Positions 59,039 to 64,000 of a DNA stretch of 64,000 nt are shown piece by piece. Made by a program: the position numbers and the translations under genes. Positions within the stretch are counted from its first letter, which is position 1. Each line of letters opens with the position of its first letter. The DNA is from Brevibacillus composti (lineage in GTDB: Bacteria; Bacillota; Bacilli; Brevibacillales; Brevibacillaceae), in the NCBI RefSeq assembly GCF_016406105.1, contig NZ_CP066308.1:755501-819500 (forward strand), in the 5' to 3' direction. Below the pieces are notes generated by a model that saw nothing but the letters and a program-made list of their open reading frames with translations, made no database searches and had not been told where the DNA came from.

Positions 59039-61447
59039 ATGGAACGCAAAATTCGCAAAGCGGCCGTACTCGGGTCCGGCGTGATGGGGGCAGGGATCGC
59101 TGCTCATCTGGCCAACGTCGGCATACCGGTCTATCTGCTCGACATCGTGCCGCGGGAATTGACGGAAGAAGAGAGGAAGAGAGGCAAGACGCTGGCAGAC
59201 CCTGAGGTCAGAAATCGCATCGCCCAATCCGGCAAGGAGCGATTGCTGAAGGAAAAGCCCGCTCCGCTCTATACAAAGAAAAACATCGACCTGATCACGG
59301 TGGGCAATCTGGAGGATCACCTCTCCTATCTGGGAGAAGTGGACTGGATTATCGAAGTCGTGGTGGAAAATCTGCAAGTCAAAAAGCAAGTATTTGAAAC
59401 GGTCGAGGCCCACAGAAAGGCTGGCACGATCGTCTCCTCCAATACTTCTGGCGTATCCATCAATGAAATGGCGGAGGGGCGCTCCGAGGATTTCCGCAAG
59501 CATTTTCTCGGCACCCACTTTTTTAACCCTCCCCGTTATCTGAAGCTTCTGGAGATTATCCCCGGCCAGGACACTGATCCGGCCATCGTAGATTTTATGA
59601 TGCATTTCGGTGAGTTTATCCTCGGCAAAGGAACCGTACTCTGTAAAGATACCCCGAATTTTATCGCCAACCGCATCGGCACCTACGGCCTGCAGGTCTC
59701 GATACAGGAGATGGTGCGGCTCGGCCTCGGTGTGGATGAGGTTGACGCGCTGACGGGCCCTGTGATCGGCCGCCCGAAAAGCGCCACCTTCCGCACGCTG
59801 GATGTCGTCGGACTGGACACCTACGTGCACGTCGCTGCCAACGTCCGAGACAAGAGCAGCGATGAAGCAGAGCGATCTGTTTTTGAGATCCCCGCGTTTG
59901 TACACAGCATGGTGGAAAAACGCTGGATCGGGCAAAAGGCCGGACAGGGCTTTTTCAAACAGGTCAAAACAGCGGAAGGCAAGGAGATCCTCGCGCTCGA
60001 CTACCAGACGCTGGAGTACCGTCCGCGCGCAAAGGCCAAGTACCCGTCCCTGGAAGCGGCCAAAGCGGCCAAAACCCTGCCGGAGAAGCTGAAGGCGATC
60101 GTCTACGGAAAAGACAAGGGCAGCGAATTCGTCTGGAGCGTCTTTAAAAAGGTGCTGCTCTACGCAGCGGAGAAGGCCCATGAGATCGCCGATGACATCG
60201 TCGCGGTCGACCAGGCGATGAAATGGGGCTTTGGTTGGGAGCTGGGGCCGTTTGAGACCTGGGATGCCATCGGCGTAGAGAAGTCCGTAGCGCGGATGCG
60301 CGAGGAAGGCGAGACAATCCCGGCCCTGGTCGAGGAGCTGCTGGCCAGCGGCAAGACCTCTTTCTATCAAAAGCAGGAGGGCAGACGGGCGGCATTTGCC
60401 ATCGGCAGGATTTATCGGGACCTGGAAGAACCAAAAGAACGAATCAACCTGGCCGCGCTCAAGGAGCAAGGCAAGCTGATCAAGAAAAATGCGGGAGCAG
60501 CCCTGATCGATCTCGGCGATGGAGTGGCATGCCTGGAGTTCACCTCGCCGCACAACGCGCTGGGCATGGATGTGCTGCAAATGACCAGCTTTGCCGTCGA
60601 AGAGGTGCAGCGCAATTTCCGCGGGCTGGTGATCGGCAACCAGGGCAAGAACTTCTGTGTCGGGATGAACCTCGGCTTCGCGCTGATGGAGGCACAGGAT
60701 GAGAACTGGTTCGAGCTGGACATGTTGGTCAGCCGTTTCCATAAAGTGGGAAAAGCCCTGAGAACCATGCATCGTCCGGTCGTAGCGGCCCCGTTTGGCA
60801 TGACGCTGGGCGGCGGTGTGGAGGTCGCCTTCCTCGCTGACCGCGTGCAGGCTTCGGCGGAGACGTACATGGGACTGGTAGAGGTAGGAGTCGGGCTGCT
60901 TCCGGGAGGCGGCGGCACCAAGGAAATGCTGTTCCGGGCGATGGAGCAGGTGCCGGAGGGGGGGAGCGTTCCCGTCGATCCGTTCCCGTTTGTCGCGCGT
61001 GCTTTTGAAACCATCGCCATGGCCAAGGTATCGACGAGCGGCCAGGAGGCATTTGACTTGGGGTATTTGCGCCCGGGCGACCGCATCAGCGTCAATCCCG
61101 ACCATCTGCTCTACGATGCCAAGCAATTGGTGCTGACGATGGACCGCGAAGGGTACACGCCGGCCGGTCCGCGGAAAATCAGGGTAATCGGCGAGAGCGG
61201 CTACGCCACGCTGCGTCAGAATATTTACGCGATGAAAAAGAGCGGCTACATCAGCGATCACGACGAGCTGATCGCCAGCAAAATTGCCTATGTGATGGCA
61301 GGGGGCAGTGTCCCGGCAGGCACCGAAGTGTCGGAAGAATACATCCTGGAGTTGGAGAAGCAGGCGTTCCTGGAGTTGATCAAGACGCCGAAGACCCAGC
61401 AGCGGATGCAGCATATGCTGACCAAAAACAAGCCTTTGCGCAACTAA
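59039..61447 (+). CDS. fadN: 3-hydroxyacyl-CoA dehydrogenase / enoyl-CoA hydratase
   Basis: Bifunctional beta-oxidation enzyme, 802 residues. The NAD-binding N-terminus ([19 protein letters not shown]), [10 protein letters not shown] and [14 protein letters not shown] belong to the dehydrogenase. The hydratase part follows at about 490-640, with [29 protein letters not shown], and [14 protein letters not shown]. This order (dehydrogenase first, hydratase last) is that of Bacillus FadN (YusL). ATG at 59039 behind GGGAGGG. First gene of fadN-fadA-fadE. Confidence 0.95.
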   Translation: MERKIRKAAVLGSGVMGAGIAAHLANVGIPVYLLDIVPRELTEEERKRGKTLADPEVRNRIAQSGKERLLKEKPAPLYTKKNIDLITVGNLEDHLSYLGEVDWIIEVVVENLQVKKQVFETVEAHRKAGTIVSSNTSGVSINEMAEGRSEDFRKHFLGTHFFNPPRYLKLLEIIPGQDTDPAIVDFMMHFGEFILGKGTVLCKDTPNFIANRIGTYGLQVSIQEMVRLGLGVDEVDALTGPVIGRPKSATFRTLDVVGLDTYVHVAANVRDKSSDEAERSVFEIPAFVHSMVEKRWIGQKAGQGFFKQVKTAEGKEILALDYQTLEYRPRAKAKYPSLEAAKAAKTLPEKLKAIVYGKDKGSEFVWSVFKKVLLYAAEKAHEIADDIVAVDQAMKWGFGWELGPFETWDAIGVEKSVARMREEGETIPALVEELLASGKTSFYQKQEGRRAAFAIGRIYRDLEEPKERINLAALKEQGKLIKKNAGAALIDLGDGVACLEFTSPHNALGMDVLQMTSFAVEEVQRNFRGLVIGNQGKNFCVGMNLGFALMEAQDENWFELDMLVSRFHKVGKALRTMHRPVVAAPFGMTLGGGVEVAFLADRVQASAETYMGLVEVGVGLLPGGGGTKEMLFRAMEQVPEGGSVPVDPFPFVARAFETIAMAKVSTSGQEAFDLGYLRPGDRISVNPDHLLYDAKQLVLTMDREGYTPAGPRKIRVIGESGYATLRQNIYAMKKSGYISDHDELIASKIAYVMAGGSVPAGTEVSEEYILELEKQAFLELIKTPKTQQRMQHMLTKNKPLRN

Positions 61448-61475
61448 CTTAAGCGCCAGAAAGAGGGGAAGATCC

Positions 61476-62660
<1,185 letters not shown>

Positions 62661-62716
62661 TGGATAGCGGTGACTCGCGTTTTTCCGATATGAAAAACTG
62701 AAAGGTGAGGGATGGC

Positions 62717-64000
62717 AATGGCTGATACCAAAGAATTGATCCGCGGAGGAAGCTTTCTGATTGACGCTGGTTCCGCCGAGGCGATGTTTGTCCCGGAAGA
62801 ATATACCGAAGAGCAGAAGATGATCGCCAAGACGACGGAAGATTTCGTCGTGGGCGAGGTCAGGCCGCATCTGGAGGAAATCGAAAACCACAATTTTGAC
62901 ATCTCGGTTCGTCTTTTGAAGGAGGCAGGGGAACTGGGCCTGCTCGGCGGAGACGTGCCGGAAAAATACGATGGACTGGGCCTGGATAAGGTAAGCACAG
63001 CACTGGTGACGGAAAAGTTCTCCCTGGCCCGCGGCTTTGCGCTCAGCTACGGAGCGCATGTGGGAATCGGCTCCCTGCCGATCGTCTACTTTGGAAATGA
63101 GGATCAAAAGCGCCGCTACTTGCCGGATCTCGCGTCGGGCAAACGGCTCGCTGCCTACTGCCTGACAGAGCCCGGCTCCGGTTCGGATGCGCTCGGAGCG
63201 AAAACGACGGCAAAGCTGTCCGAAGACGGGAAGCACTACATCCTGAACGGCGAGAAGCAGTGGATCACCAATGCGGGCTTTGCCGACGTCTTCATCGTCT
63301 ATGCCAAAATCGACGGCGAGCAGTTCACCGCCTTTATCGTGGAGCGGGACTACCCGGGCGTCTCGTTTGGACCGGAGGAGAAAAAGATGGGCATCAAGGG
63401 CTCCTCGACGCGCACGGTCATCCTGGAGGATGTGCCGGTGCCTGTGGAAAATCTCTTGGGCGAGCCGGGACGCGGCCATGTCATCGCCTTTAACATCCTG
63501 AACGTCGGCCGCTACAAGCTGGCTGTCGGCGCGGTCGGCTCCGCGAAGCGGGCCTTGCAGCTGGCCACGGAATACGCCAAGGAAAGAAAGCAATTTAAAA
63601 CGCCGATCGCCAATTTTGGACTGATCAAAAACAAGCTGGCCAACATGGCGCTGAAAACCTATGCGGCGGAGAGCTCTGTCTACCGCACCGTCGGCCTGTT
63701 CGATACGGCTCTCTCCAGCCTTGGAGAAAAAGCGGATGACGGACGGGAAGTGGCGAAGGCCATTGCCGAGTACGCCATCGAGTGCTCCATCAACAAGGTG
63801 TTTGCCACCGAAGTGCTGGACTACTGCGTGGACGAAGGGGTGCAAATCCACGGGGGCTACGGCTTTATGTCCGAATACGAGATCGAGAACATGTACCGCG
63901 ATTCCCGGATCAACCGGATTTTTGAGGGAACCAATGAGATCAACCGCCTGCTGATTCCGGATATGCTGGTCAAAAAGGCGATGAAGGGCGAGCTGCCTTT
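62717..64000 (+). CDS. fadE: Acyl-CoA dehydrogenase, cut by the window end
   Basis: First step of beta-oxidation: FAD-dependent desaturation of acyl-CoA. 428 codons are present, the frame open at the window end; the Bacillus FadE (YusJ) family has about 590 residues. [36 protein letters not shown] and [14 protein letters not shown] are family motifs; the later helical domain begins near residue 245. ATG at 62717 (or 62711) behind AAGGTGAGGG. Third gene of fadNAE. Confidence 0.94.

Overview
The window looks like chromosomal DNA of a GC-rich, endospore-forming member of the Bacillales, most probably Brevibacillus or a close Paenibacillaceae relative. This is inferred from a CotF-like spore coat gene, an SLH-domain surface protein, Bacillus-type regulatory elements (cre box, GlnR/TnrA box, FadR box, T-box, strong GGAGG ribosome binding sites) and Bacillus-like gene sets (fadNAE, scoAB, ald with a PucR-type regulator, proBAC, cbiMNQO). 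The resident DNA is clearly GC-rich. The block 11.8-21.1 kb is AT-rich and foreign. No rRNA, tRNA or CRISPR array was seen.

Layout. 0-6.7 kb: a DUF2087 regulator, a CPBP protease, an HlyD/ABC/TetR efflux operon with two matching operators, and purU. 6.8-11.8 kb: a LysE exporter, a broken LysR gene beside a shortened MFS gene, an esterase, and scoAB with a cre box on its promoter. 11.8-21.2 kb: a Russian-doll mobile region. An ISL3-family unit carries a TetR-GNAT cargo pair. Into it went an IS21-family element, and that element was in turn hit by a second IS21-family element and by an IS4-family element. All four insertions keep exact target duplications, and removing the inner elements restores the interrupted istA and istB genes in frame. 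21.3-31.7 kb: an RND-like pump that lacks the usual proton-relay residues, a VanZ-like protein, an S1-domain RNA-binding protein, a hydrolase, and a Med/BMP-like protein paired with an orphan histidine kinase.

31.8-43.5 kb: a CheY-like receiver; adeR-ald (alanine catabolism); pyrD; a cobalamin riboswitch with the cobalt importer cbiMNQO; remnants of a deleted membrane-protein gene pair; a glutamine synthetase with a GlnR/TnrA box; panE; ispH. 43.5-54.4 kb: an MFS carrier, a cupredoxin-like protein without copper ligands, an ArgO-like exporter divergent from a MocR regulator, two CotF-like proteins, a P-loop/Asp23 fusion, and the proline operon proB-proA-proC behind a T-box leader. 54.6-64 kb: a two-gene ABC exporter, a TnpB remnant, an SLH protein, and the FadR-type beta-oxidation operon fadN-fadA-fadE, with fadE cut by the window end.

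The main themes are carbon and nitrogen catabolism under global Bacillus-type control, several efflux systems, and one well-preserved history of stacked transposition. I did not find a convincing new defence or biosynthetic system. The most unusual items are the ISL3 cargo unit with its long operator palindrome, the RND protein without a proton relay, and the Med-like/histidine-kinase pair.
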